Shown: positions 1-12,568 of the stretch, one piece after another
How the letters are laid out: every line of letters begins with the position of its first letter
How positions within the stretch are numbered: the stretch's first letter is position 1
DNA from: Microbotryum silenes-acaulis
Taxonomy: Eukaryota > Basidiomycota > Microbotryomycetes > Microbotryales > Microbotryaceae
Length of the DNA stretch: 64,000 bases
NCBI GenBank assembly: GCA_003665825.1
Contig: QPFY01000003.1
Span: forward strand, 496,001-560,000
Direction of reading: 5' to 3'
Translations under genes and position numbers: made by a program
Notes under the pieces: generated by a model
Databases searched by the model: none
What the model was told of the DNA's origin: nothing
What the model saw: only the letters and a program-made list of their open reading frames with translations

Positions 1-942
1 AGTGTGGTGTGAGTAGGAGTTTGAGTGTGAGAATGAGGATGTGAGTTGTTGCTTGCAGGAAGCAAAGGAGAAACTATCAAATGGCCGGCTTTTATAGTAA
101 AAGCCGTGGAAGGTTATGGAATGTGATGGAAGGTTTTCTACAAGCGAGAGATCACGATGCCCGATGTTTGGGTTGCCAGATGGAAGGTTGAGAAACGAGG
201 TGGAGTCTTATGGAACGAAGACGACTCTCGGGTTTCGGCGTGCTGTCTCGAAGAGGAAGGTGAGGAGAGGACCGGCGTTAGTCGCGCTTGATCGAGAGCT
301 TGATCTTCGAGCCGGACCGGAGTTGGACTTCGGCTCACCAACTTGACCGTTACACTTCCCCATCTCTCTCTCTCTCTCTCTCTCTGGCTCTCTCTCGGTA
401 GTTAACTTCTAGCTGAAACCCAGTAAAGACATTTAACAAGTACTCTCTACCGCCTCTCACTGTATCGACTTCGATTACGACCGTCCTCGCGACTCTCTGT
501 AGGGCAAGACCTTACCGCAGCCACGCTCGGACGCATGCGAACGAAACCCCTGGCTCTGCGTGCATGAAGCGTCGGGCCTTGATCACAAGGCTACAACAAA
601 ACTTCGTAACCCACAGCAAAACTCTCTCTATTTTCACAAATGCTGGCGGGCTCACACGATAGCCTCGAGCCTCACTTGTTGGTGAGAAAAATTCGTGGCA
701 GCCACCAGGGCTCCTTCCAATGCAAGATGCAAACGACAAAAAGACCATGCATAGTGTTCTAAAAGACATGCGATGCGGAGACAATGCGAATATATGTATC
801 CAGATGATTCGTAAGGAACGTAGTATGGAGGCGCACCAGGCGCCATAGGACGAAGAGTGTCGTGTTTGAGTTCGAGGGAGTGTCCGTGAGTACCGCGGTC
901 ATAGAATGAACCGCGGTGAATGGTTGTGTTTTTTTGGATGTT
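1..942. other. Intergenic, no gene seen; (TC)n tract
   Basis: No open reading frame here shows family features or a splice pattern. A perfect TC dinucleotide tract lies at about 363-385. The right edge is the 3' flank of the minus-strand beta-helix gene that stops at 943. Confidence 0.6.
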
Positions 943-3284
943 TTATCCAAAGTATGAATTCCGAGTGGTTATAGCTCCCGGCCCTCGGCAGATCAAAAGC
1001 ACGAGAGCGACCAAACGGGAGAAACCTGCCTGCAGGATCATCCCGGGGGTCGTGTAAGGGTCGGCAACGAACCCTTGAGGCTTGGGTAGCGGGAACCAGC
1101 TCGTGAAGCATTGAGGTGACTCGACACCACCAAAGTTGGCGAGCTTGGCGACGTTGCCCGTGACGACGGCGTTGGCATGGCCGGCGACGGCGATGGCATA
1201 CCCAAAGTAACCTGAGGCACCGGAGGTGAACACATTGTTCTGAACTGTGCCGCCGAAAGTGCGAGCGACGGTGCGGTTGTCGGTAACCCAAACTATCGTA
1301 CCCATCGCGATGCCGACCTTGATTAACGAAGCTTTGGACGTGATGACGTTGTTGCGCACGACGACGCCGGAGAAATTGCCGAGCGAAGTGTAGTCGACCA
1401 TGTTGATCCCTCCCAGCAGCTGGCGCTGGTCCGAGATGATGCGGTTGTTCTGCACTACAGTGCCTTGCGCGCCGAAGAGGACGATGGCGCCGTCGGTCGC
1501 ATCTGTGATGACGTTGTTATGAACTTTTGATACACCGCACGCCATCGAGATGCCATCAGCCCAATGCCCAGGGGCGTAAGTGCCCGTATTGTCGCGCTTG
1601 AACTGCGAGGCTCCTGACGGGGCGTGCCCGGACGGGCCGAACTGGTTGTCATGGACTTGCATCCCTTCGCAGTAGAAAGTGCAGCGATCATGCGGCCAGT
1701 AAAGACCTTCTTGCGAGTGGAAGACACTCCAGGCCCTGGGCTCGAAAGCGTGGACGTGGTGAATGATCTGGCCGCGACTGTTGCCACCCATCTCGATCAG
1801 GGCCGCGCCGCCAGGGTAGATGCCGAGCGCGGGTCGGGCGCCGTCGACTTGTATGTGTTGGATCGAGACACCGTTCATGAAGTTGTAGCCCGAGGCATAG
1901 ATAGCGCACGTCTGCGTGGCACCGGTAACGACCAACGTGGCTCGCGTGTCACCCGTGGGGTTGCCTGTTGAAGCCGGGCAAACGAGGAACAGAGTCAGCG
2001 CCCAGAGTTTTTTCGGTCCGTGCACTTCAACGAAATAAGGCAGCAGCTAGCGCAGTGTAGTCCCACGGCGACGAGCGAGGAAACGAAAGAAAAAAGGAGA
2101 AAGCAGCAACACGTACCTAGTGTGGTGAGGGTCTGATTGGCCGCATACAAGAACACGGCGTTGGTGGTGAGAATCCTGGCTCCAGGACAGAGTGCTGCGG
2201 GTTGCGGGCAGGCGGCGGCAAGGGAGGATGGTGGGCGAGGACGCAGATTAGCACCGAAGACAAAGGGCAAATTGAAAACGAGCCGTCAATAAATGAATGG
2301 AAAGAGATCGGTTCCAAAGGCTGTTGAGCAGGGCGCCACAATCGGACGCTTACTTCCATTGAAGGCGCGCGTTCCAAACGCGGGCCAAGGACGGCCAGAG
2401 CTGTTTCCGGCCGCCAGCTGGAACTCCTGGAACTCGACCCTCGCCTTCGATCGAGCCGGGAGAAAGGAAAGTGCACTCACAGACTGTAGCACCTGGCCCG
2501 CCGTAGTAGAAGAGTTGATACAGGTGAAATCATAAGTGACACATCACACGTCAGTGAGAGTTTTCAGACAGGACAAGTGAGCCGCGTATTGAGACTTTGG
2601 CGATTTATGATCGAGAATTATCACCCCGATCACCATCAAAGTCGTCAGGAGTGTGTTGTAAAACCATCCTGGTCACCTTAACCAGTACACCAAAAGTGAA
2701 GGCACCTTCAAGAGATGCATGCGCTGAATCCTCTTTCAACAGAATGCCTCCGTCAGGGACGATGAGCACCCTTGTCCGAGTTCGCTGATGCGAAAATACG
2801 CATCGTCACGGTAGCGCTCGCAGGGCCCGTTGAGGCAAGAACAGGACGGCGGAGAGCGAAAATGAAGCAGAAGAAGACTCACCGAAGAGATGTAGGTGTC
2901 GTTAAAGGTCGAGTCGACGCCGCTGGTTGCCAACGCTCGCTGTCGCAAAAGGTGCACCTCGCTCGGGACTTGCATCTCATCCGCAGCGCGTCGCTCGAGC
3001 GCGTGTCCCGGCAAGACGTCGCGAGCCATCAAGTTGACCGTTGGAGAGAGGTTGTTGACATGAGCAGGACCGAATACACTCTCGAGAGCTGAGAGAGGCA
3101 GTAGTTGTGGCAAAGGGGGCATTGCTGCCGACCCAGAGGGCGTCGCTTTGCTGAAAGCTGCATCCGCGGTCAGAGTCGGCGGGGAGGAAGTGGTGCTGGC
3201 ACCTCGGGACTCGATGGGGGCGCCAAGGACCCCCGAAGGAAGACGTGTGATGAGAGCGATGAGTATTGAAGCCTGCAACAACAT
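943..3284 (-). CDS. Secreted parallel beta-helix (pectin-lyase-fold) protein, first splice junction doubtful
   Basis: Exon 1 (3284-2883) starts at an ATG with a clear signal peptide, MLLQASILIALITRLPSG followed by VLG/APIE, then a Ser/Thr/Pro-rich stretch ending NDTYISS at a GTGAGT donor. Later exons are about 2522-2481 (LFYYGGPGATV), 2194-2117 (SLCPGARILTTNAVFLYA...) and 1964-943. The body carries regular beta-helix rungs such as NNVITDATDGAIVLFG, VVQNNRI, VVVRNNVITSKAS and VVTGNVA, as in pectin-lyase-fold proteins, and ends LLICRGPG. The phases of the last three exons agree. The junction from exon 1 to exon 2 does not: no AG lies between the in-frame TGA and LFYYGGPG. The protein is probably secreted and may act on or bind polysaccharide; no catalytic residues could be assigned. 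It may be a pseudogene if that junction really fails. Confidence 0.72.
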
Positions 3285-6200
3285 CTTGGGAGCGATGGAT
3301 GGAGTGTGGGATGGGTAGGGTGGGGTGAGAGGGAGGAAGAGCGCAGGGGGCAAAAGCCGATGCTTTTGATGATCAGCTGCAGGCGAGCTGTCTCCGAAAT
3401 AAGGCACCCCTAGGCACCTGCGATCGCTGTAGGCACGGCACAGCAGTCGGCGAGGGAAGACGCGCGGATGATCATGCGACTTCTGATTCTGAAATTTGAG
3501 CGACTGCACTCACGCGAGCAGGGATTTCTGGGCCCGCCGGGACAGCCTGCTGCACGCTGCACCTGAGCGCCGGAGCCGGGGCACTCGGGAAAGTGGCTTC
3601 TCATGATCTCAGGCACGGCGCATTGGAGCGGCGCCATTGAGTTCAAGAGTCCATGTCTCAGATCTGCGGCGACCGCTGCATACCCGCGACTACTTTTAGA
3701 GTCAACACTTCAAATCCAGAGACTTGTCCGTCTCACGCTAATTAGGTAAGTACCGCTACATCGATTGATTTTTCAGGACAGCGCGCAGGGTTTTCATAAC
3801 CCTTGTGTGACAGTGAGGCCCTCCGACGTCGGGTCCTTCTCGAAAAGCGGGATGGCATCTGAATCCTGCAGCCAAACAGATAGCTACGGAATTGGTGTGA
3901 TGCTCAGCTATCGACTCATGCAATTGGTACTTGCGAATGAGCCAGTCTGCACGGAAGGAGTGCGCGGATGCACGTGCGAAGCCACGCGAAGCGCGGATAG
4001 ATTCGATCGACCGAAAACGTCGCAAAGACTTAGGCTCGACAGCTACCATTATGAGCTTGGCTGTGGAATAATCCTCGAAACCTGCGTCTACCACCGATCC
4101 AAGGAAGTACTCGCACCTCTGACACCAAAGAATGTATTGCTATGAAGTCCATCAACTCTGCAATTGAGTCGTGTCCTGCTTCAGCAATTTCGGTGGCTGC
4201 CTTCTTCGCTGAAGCTCGGCCCAGCGTATCCAATTCTGCGGAAGCTGCATGCGTGTCGCCGAGATTCTTGCAGGTCTTGTTAGCTCTGTAAGGCAAAAAT
4301 GGCTATCAACACTGACCCACACAAGAGTGACCCTGGCTCTTGACTTGTAATGGGAAAGTATAGGGCCCAGAGCGAGAAGTTTGACTGGGGTGACGGGCGA
4401 TCTCGTGGCAGGGCACCAGGAATTGATGGAGGTATCCACGGCCTACGATCATATAGTCACTGCAGCCTTAAGACGAACTTCCTATCGATCCCGGTATCAC
4501 GAAGACAGTGGAATAAAATGCACATTCGCACGGAATGGTCCCCCTGCCTAGCAGCTGGGCGTTGAGGGCTTCTTTCATGATCGGGCGCATGTGGGCGGCG
4601 AGTTTTGCCAAAACCGGGCATCGACCAAACTCTAACCGGAATTGGCACGTAGGGATCTACAGGCCCGTCCCTACGCCCATAGAGGGGTTCAACAGTGACG
4701 GATACGTCATCGCAGGTAACACCAGGAGTAGACCGCGTCTTAGCAAGCGACCGGTCGACCCCTAGTATCTGTGCAGGTACCTACTCGTGTGCCTTGTCGT
4801 TGACGCTCGTCGCTCGGTCACTGCGCGCGCGGCACATACGCCGGATTACGCTACCTTGTCAACAGCGGGCAATGCAGACTAGCGAGCGAACACGCCATCG
4901 AAGCGAGACCTCTGAAGAAAGTGCTTCGATGATCACTTTGACCCATCTATGGGCGACGGCCGAAGGTAATCGTCAGAAGTACGCGCAGCGCCGAGCGGAA
5001 CGAGCCCCCCCCTATCCTGTAAGGAGTCGGCCTTGAGGACGCTCGACCCTCAGGCTGTCCCCGATCTATTGCCAACAGTAGGCAGTCCACTCGAAAGCGT
5101 TGTACCTCGCGAAACTGGGACACCCCCTCGAAACTTCAATGGTTGGTCTCCCTGACCCATGGCATCAGTTCCCGGAGTGACCCCTGTTCAGCCAGCCCGC
5201 GAACGCAGACACTCGACCCCGTCAGCCGCGCCACAACAGTATCAACGCTTTTACTGGTAATCTTACTCCGCGAGGCAATTAATTTTGATATCGATGCTCA
5301 AGAAGTTTGAGGTTCCCAGGAGAGAGCAGTATCTTCCTACGGCTACGCAACTTGTCGGCGAGGTTCGTAGATCGATTCCAGGCTTGCACAGCGATAAAGT
5401 CGTCCCTCAGACCTACTGATGCCCCGGAGGTGTACATTCTCGTAGTATTCTGGGGTTCTCTGTACACTCGAAGTGAACGTTCTGGCACCTCTTTCTTCAA
5501 TCTGTCGCCACTCGGAGTATTCGAAATGCGAAATGCTCCGAAGTTCCCTCGCGCTGGCGTCGCTACAAGTTCAATCGTGCGACTCGGCGCCTACTTCTTG
5601 CTGGATCCGACTGCGACCTGCCAGCTCTGTCCTGACGTGTAAGAAACCTGCCAACCAGGTACAATTCAGAGCACCACCAGTTTCAAGTGTTCAAACCGAT
5701 AACTCCCCCCACGTCCCGTTCCTGCACTTGTGAATGACGCGCGCATCTGGAGCATTCGACATGTCTCAAGCTCACCATTCGAGACCCAATCGCGCCGGCC
5801 CGCCAAGCTGGCGGGCGTTGATGGGTTGTGCTCCCCGCGCTGCAAGTTTCAGATCACAGTTGAGACCTGTTCAGTGAGAATTGCCTTCTCAAGAATGGCG
5901 ATAAATGCGACAGAGACACGCTACCGGTGTTAGTGTTGAGCGTCACTCAAAAAAGTCAACCTCACCCTCGACTGTCATCAAGTATTAGTCCGAGCGTACG
6001 CCGGTATGGCCGCTATTCAGTGAGGCGCGGGTGGGGGAGGGCTCGGCGCTAGGATACAGAAAATCTGGCTACCGATGCATCGCTCCCATTTGCCAAGGTC
6101 AGCACACGCTAGCCGGGGCCCGACGCCCAAGCAACAGCCTTCTGCAACGTCACCGGTGGGCCTTTGACAAGTGTCAAGTGCAATACCACAACGGAGCTTG

Positions 6201-6873
6201 CTAAAGTATGTCTTTTGTTCGATCAGGAATCATTCTTGAAGACTCGTCTTTGCTCGCTTCGGAGCTCGCCTACGGGATCGAATCCTCCTCGGTCGGCGTC
6301 GGACAAACGCGTACTCCGAGTCTTAACTTAATCTCATCGCAAGCTGAACCCCCCTTAGTATGAGCCCGTCATGCTTAATCTATCAAATAAAAAATAAAAA
6401 AATAAACAGTCGACCGTGCCATTGCAGATCTATTTACCCCCCCGGGTGGATGGGTATTGACTCTTTTACCTAGCCCCAACAATTCAGCATGTAGATTCCG
6501 CAAGTGCGGCGGAGGTAGTCTGCGGACCGATGAATCTTGCATAATGAAAACCTTATCGAGGCGTTCTTCTCCCTATTCCCACCACGCGAAGGATCGAGAT
6601 CGCCCAAAGCGAGTACGCGCCGGCGATCTCTACGGCCCCAGTCCCTTGAACGTGGGAATTCTTCTGTTCGTACGCAACGATAGTATGATTATTGTGCTCG
6701 TCATTGTTACAACATTGATTTCCATTCAATTAGAAGATCTGTTGTCCCTGCCATCACTAACTTTTCCCGCCTGCTTTGGTCCGTTTCAGCTCTTCTCGCT
6801 CTGCTTCAGTTCGTTCCAGTTCTTCTTCACATAGCTAGACATGACGCAGCAAGATAGGTCAATATACATCACT
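3285..6873. other. Gene-poor stretch, no supported gene
   Basis: About 3.6 kb with only short, overlapping frames and no recognisable domain. The least random-looking piece is a minus-strand reading near 4120-4296 (TCKNLGDTHAASAELDTLGR, then EIAEAGHDSIAELMDFIAIH), which could be a gene remnant or chance. A plus-strand frame at 6457-6834 is rich in hydrophobic residues and lacks family features. No terminal repeats or transposase-like reading were seen. Confidence 0.5.
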
Positions 6874-9110
6874 TCACGTTGTACTTTTTATCGGTTGACT
6901 CACATCTTGCCATCTTGACAACTCGAACTTGGGTACCAAGTCGATATCCTCGCGAGGGAAGAAGAAGTCGAGGAAGGCGAGAAGGATGTAGTCGACGCAG
7001 ATGATGATGCACAGCATCTTGCCAAAGATTAACCCAGTACCGTAATATCTGAAAGAAGGTCCTCGATTTCGGTCAGCATGACCGCCTTATCGTACAGGTT
7101 GGCAATCATTTGACTGACCTTCGTAGGCGTTCCACCACGGGCACCTCAGGTACCTCCAAGGCATCGTAGTAGACTTTCTCGGTCCGCTCGGCCACGTCAG
7201 GCCACGAGTATATCTCTTTGAGCTGATCGTGCGCTGCAAGAGGATCATGCTTCCCGCTTCGCACGTGATGGATCGCCCTCGAGATGGCCCGAATGAGATC
7301 TGTGAAAGTTCGATGGCGTGAGCGAAGCAATCTTTTCGCATGTTGTTCGTACCGAGAGTATGGTGACTCACCTTCGACATCGGGTTCAGCAAATTCAACA
7401 AGACCTGGCGGCAGAACTTCTGGCACACCTCCTACGCGTGTCGAGACGACGAAGAGCCCCGCGCAAGCGGCTTCGAGAATGCCGATTCCGAAAGCTTCCG
7501 TCAAGGACGGGTTGAGAAAAATTTGAGCTCGGCTCAATAACTGAGATGAGGGATGAGAAATCAGTTCAGCTCGGCGTGTATGTCGCACGCGTCAGCAGGA
7601 GCCAACTCACATCCCGGACATCCTTGCCGTTTCGAACGGCTCCTAGCAGTTCGACCCGATCCCTCAAGAGCGCTTGATGTTTGTCGAGCATCTGGTCCAA
7701 TTCAACAATCTTGGGCCCGTCTCCACCTATATCCAAGGATTCAAATGATGTGTCGACACACGGGGGTCAATTCTGGCAGAAGGCGGAGGCTATGAGGTGG
7801 CCGACAAACTTACCGATAAGCACCCTCACGTCGGGATGCATGGAGCATACTCTCGGCAAAGCTGCGATGAGCAGATCAATTCCTTTCCGGTACACCAATC
7901 GATTGAGGCAGACGATCGTCACTGTTTGAACGGCTCAACTCGTGTCAGTGAGGTGAGCTCGGACACAAAGCATTGGGCCTTGCCATACAGGTTTCTGGCA
8001 CGAGCGCGGGTGGTTCGGCAGGTTTGAAGTGGGAGGCCACCACGGCATTGGGTATAACATGAACGATTGATGGGTTCAGTGCGCCTCGAAGTACGGTGTT
8101 CTCCTTGCTGTAGACGCCAAGGCAGACCCCAACCAGTCAACCCGGGCCATCAGCGCTCGGTCCAATTTTTCACGAAGTCATGTCGTATGGCAAAAGATGT
8201 CGAGGACGGAAGTGAACTCACCCTGTGTGTGAGACGCAAATTACGGCTTCGACATCGCTCAGACATCCCTTCAGCATCTTGTTGCCCCAGATCTCGGCCA
8301 TGTTGCCCAATCCAAAGAGCGAATGGTCGGTGAAGACGGCTTTGACTCCGAGTGTGCGGGCGTGGAAGATGCCCTCCATCCCCTCGGCGCTCAGACTCGC
8401 GTGTGCATGGAGCACATCGATCTGTTCGCGTATGAGGATGTTGCGGATGTAGGGAAGGGCGGTGAAGAAGCCCGGTAAGGTCGCGTGAACGTGGGTCGGC
8501 GGCAAAGGTTGCACGGGGATGTGGTACACTTTGAGTCCATAGGGGAGGTAGCGGATACCCGAACGCGGCGAGTACGCATGTGTGATGATGATGACCTGCA
8601 CAATGAGATGGCCGCAGAGGTGAATACAGCATCCCGATCCGTGCGCCGCTTGGAGACCCCCCCCACACACACACAAGCACCAGGTCCGGCACAGCGAGGT
8701 GAAAGGGGACACGGTAGATAGATACCTTGTGATCCAATTGGGCAAGAGCCTCAGCGAGACTGGGTTTGAGTAGTTTCAGGAGTAAAAGATTGATAAACCA
8801 CGTCAATAACGGTGCTTGTGCAGAGCTCATTCGCAGGTACGCGCCATACACGTGGCAGTGACTGACCTGTAAATATGCGATTCAACTCCGCCGACCTTGG
8901 GGAAGAAGTAGTCACAGATCATACTGTGGCCAAGCGAAAAGAGCTGTCAGTCGAGATGTCCGGCATGGGTGAGTGATGGTGTACTGCATCGACGGCTCAC
9001 GCAATGTTGAGTGGCCTGTCCCGAGTCCGTTTCCGTCGCGTGGGCGAAGGTTGGTCCCATCTTCGAACAGCTGGCGCAGGGCTCGGACCCGACCTAGGTT
9101 GCGAGCCCAT
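6874..9110 (-). CDS. GPI3: PIG-A/Gpi3, catalytic subunit of GPI-GlcNAc transferase
   Basis: This is the ER-membrane glycosyltransferase that moves GlcNAc from UDP-GlcNAc to phosphatidylinositol, the first step of GPI-anchor synthesis. It is split into about nine exons: [10 protein letters not shown]...RPLNI (start 9110), [50 protein letters not shown] through [13 protein letters not shown] and [10 protein letters not shown] to [83 protein letters not shown], and a C-terminal part with [20 protein letters not shown] as the single membrane anchor. The GT4 E-x7-E motif is present ([10 protein letters not shown]). The phases of the junctions I checked agree. If the final donor-like GTGAGT near 6900 is not used, translation stops at 6874-6876; a further small exon is possible. 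Confidence 0.93.
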
Positions 9111-9820
9111 CTGTCCTAGCTGTTGCGTAGAGTAGGGCAGCTCGTGGCCAGACCGTTTTGTTGTGGAGCGTCGTGGGCGTCGTCGGCACGTCGGCACGTC
9201 GGCAGAGGAGGTGAAAGCAGAGGTGGTGAAATTACGAGCCCAAGTTCCGAGCTCCGCGGCCCGTGAATTCCGTTTCTCCGGCCCGTCACGTGACCGTGTG
9301 ACCCCTGCGCCCGGGATGGGCCACATCAACGCCTTCATTCAGCCTCGAATTCTATCAACATACTAGATCGGAGTCTCATAAGTGAGACTCAAACTTATCC
9401 GTCTGACGTGGCTTAGTAGTTGGAAGGAGCGCGACTCGCGAGCGGTCGAGGAGGTCTGTGCGGCGTACGCGCGAGTACAAGAGTGCCTGAATGGAATTTG
9501 ATAAGCCTGATCCCGCGCGTGCCAAACTGGGTTCCTTCCTCACGTTTGGCTCTGCATCGGATCAGGTGTGTGCTTGCGTATTCATGTCTCATTGTGCCTA
9601 TTAACTCAGATGTTTGGGCTCTGCATCGGGTCAGTCAAATACTCTGGTATGTATTGCCAAACATGGGTTCATCATCACTCATTCTAACACGGTGCGAGTT
9701 TTACTCGGCGCAGGCGACAGGCTTTGATGAGTGTCTAGGGTATGACCCGTCTTACAAGACGAGACCGATTATGGTATAGGTACGCGGGTATCAAGAATGG
9801 TGTATATGCTGAAAATACAA
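9111..9820. other. Intergenic between PIG-A and multicopper oxidase
   Basis: This is upstream of PIG-A and downstream of the oxidase, both on the minus strand. No gene seen. An imperfect direct repeat of about 20 bp (core CTCTGCATCGG) occurs near 9549 and 9619. Confidence 0.5.
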
Positions 9821-12568
9821 TCACCGACGACGCGCGGACTCGGGTGTCTCCTCGGAAAAGCCGGAGTCATAATGAGACGCTTTGCACATCTGTTGATAGA
9901 AAAGGGGTTCATGGTCAGATTGTAGGTGTTTCGAAGAAATCAAAAAGTGCGAGCGCTCCAAGTACTCACGTCGATACTTTCTTGGGGTAGCTGGATCTGG
10001 CGAATGAGGTCGGGTCGGACGACCAACGCTCCTGCCATGCCCACGCTCGTGTGCTGCGCAATGAACGGGATCATCGTGTCAGCAGCTTGCTTCGGAATGA
10101 CTTCTAGCTCCGTCTGACACGCAAAATATATTATTTAAAACGCACAGGTGAAACATGGCAATGAAACGCATGTACACCTACTAGGTCCGCAACGATGCGG
10201 ATCACAATGTACGAGTTGGGTGCGACGGTGAACACATCCCGGCGCGTGGGATTTTGAGTCATAGGCGTCATAGTCGCCCACGTCTCCTTGGAGATGGTTC
10301 CATCCCCACCCCCAACGATATAGGATCGCGGGCCATGGAGATGGAAAGGGTGGGCACCGCCTCCGGGGTTGTTGACGATGATGTCGTGGACTCTGGCTCG
10401 ACCACCTTCGCCGGTCGTTTCGGACATGATCACCTTTGCAGAGCGGTTGGCGATGGATTCGCCTCGAATCGCTCGAAACAGCAAAGGGCTGTGATAGGGG
10501 ACGGTGAGAGTCAGCAATATCTCTGTAATTTGAGAGACTCGAAATTTGATCACTCACTCGTAAGCGTAGGTTTCGCTGCGTCGAGGGTTATAAGCCAGTC
10601 AGTTGTTAGCCGGCGGCCAACGGCAGCCGTGGCAATCTCACTCACAAGCTGATCCCATCCATGTAAAATCGACCTCCCTCCGGCGCGAGTATATATGTTG
10701 CATTGAAATAGTCCACCTGATCCGCAGTATCAGCGGTGTTCTCTGCCACTCGTGGTCTCAGGATACCTGTAGGGAGTACGATTTGTGTTAGCAGTCAGGC
10801 TCAATCCAAACACAAAACGCGTATTGTGCACTCACTAGTAGCAGGGTCCTCGCACAGCTCAACTAGGTCGTGCGGGAACGGGGTAGAAGTAGGCAATATC
10901 TGTTGTCCCGAGCTTGAGGAAGTCGACAAATAATCATTGGTTGGATCGACAACCCGGACGATGGCCAATGTCTCGGGGTTAAACCCATTCAGGGGTGCGC
11001 GGAAACACTGCGTCGCGGCGAAGGATCTCATCCAGAAGCTCGACCCAGCTTTGTCGGAACGGGTATCGAGGACGCCTGAGAAGCGTTGGCCAGCATTGAC
11101 AGGGATTCGAGGCATACCGACCGCATCGATGGCGGTGTCGTCGACCTCTGGAAGTAGAGTGACGGGTGTCAGGTAAGGCGTGCAAGGGAAACACAGCCCC
11201 CGCCTCACGAACTTACCGATAAGTTTCATCTCGTGTTCGTCGACCGAGATCCGCCAAAACGCTGTAGATCCCGCCAGGATGTCATCAGTGCGTGTGCGCG
11301 CTGTCGACACGAATTAGATGATAAAGGTACGCACCGTGCATTCCGGCGTTGATGAATCTCAACCGAGTGAGCGAACCTGCAGGAACGGCGATCTCACTGT
11401 AGATGCTCTGCTTCTTGCACGAATGTCCCTTGAGTTTGTTGGTCCTGTTTTTGCAGTCGAAATCACCTCGACCTTGGATGAGCCCTGATTTGGGCGTCGG
11501 CGCCGAGGTGGACTGCATGCGGGGTTGGCGGATTCTGTCAGCAGCTGCCTCAGCCACTGATCCTCACGAAGAAGTGTCATGCTTACCCCGTAAACACCAG
11601 CGGGTGAGCGCAACTTCTCCATGATGACCGAAGAAAGCTCGTGATAGTTGTCGGTAACCATGACGACCTGCTCGCGATCGAAATCTGCGCCCTTCTTGAG
11701 AACGTCGTTGAGGCAATGCACGACCACAGGCCCGTGAATGCCATCCCCTAATTGAGCACCGCGATGGCCGTGCCAAAAGTAGGTGCCGCACACGTTCTCG
11801 AGCTTGAAGGAAAAAGTGAACTCGCTCTTCGAAGCGATTGGGCAGGTGACGACACCAACAGGACCATCGAAGTAGTTGACGTGGGCTTGCGGGATGCCAT
11901 GGAAGTGGATGCCGGTACCGACGCGGAGCCAGTTCCTGACATGCAGCTTGATCGTGTCACCTGTAGTTCGTGTACAAGCTCAAAGGTAGGTACGTGTTTG
12001 TCCTCGTTATCGCCGGATGAGTTTGCGTCTAGTGACTCACCCTCGTTCGCCTCGATCAACTCCCCGTTCACTCGCGCATTCACGAGAAACATTTTGCGCG
12101 TCACCCCATCAGGGGCTGCGGTTACCTCCGAAACGTCAAAGTAGTAATTACGCTCGGTCGGTATGTCGGTGATTTCGAAGTCGGATGATAGTGTATAGTC
12201 ATCATGGTCGTAGGTGACTTTCTTGAGTGTCTCAAGTTGCTGTCCACGACGATGAGCCTCCCAGAGGGGTTTGTACGCTGAGTGGAAGACACGCCCCTTT
12301 TCCGGGTGCCCCGGCGAGGTTTTGTGTCGGTGCAGCTCGGTTTCAAACCTGTTCCGCAAGCGCAAAGGAATAGAAAAACTCAACAACACTGCGCCGCAGA
12401 AATACACACCCACTGTGCGCAGGTGCAGTGCCTGCCCCCACTCCCAAGCTCGAGCCTCGCACGGCCGGGACCAGCATACACTCACTCGCTGAGAGGCAAT
12501 GGAGAAGCGAGCACTAGCCTCCCGAGTGCTGCGAAGGTGCAAGGCAGCAAGAGATCCCCGATGAGCAT
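9821..12568 (-). CDS. Secreted multicopper oxidase (laccase/ferroxidase type)
   Basis: The first exon encodes a signal peptide, MLIGDLLLPCTFAALGRLVL followed by A/SPLPLSE, and ends in phase 2 at GTGAGT; the next exon resumes FETELHRHKTSPG. Copper-site motifs appear in order: HFHG (WLRVGTGIHFHGI), HGH (YFWHGHRG), HPFHLHG and FHCH. Between them are the cupredoxin landmarks DGPVGVVTCPI and RLRFINAGM. The last exons give FIAQHTSVGMAGALVVRP and the end SHYDSGFSEETPESARRR. With no C-terminal membrane helix, an extracellular soluble enzyme is likely; the substrate (phenols, Fe or Mn) cannot be told. In this reading the HCH triplet and the expected following x3-H are separated by about 17 residues and a weak 41-nt intron, so the type 1 copper site needs cDNA confirmation. 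Confidence 0.85.

Noticed and set aside
6457..6834. 125-codon plus-strand frame with a hydrophobic C-terminal half
   Set aside because: No conserved motif, no splice context, and the Phe/Ser/Leu-rich end comes from a TTC/TCT-rich stretch typical of non-coding sequence here.
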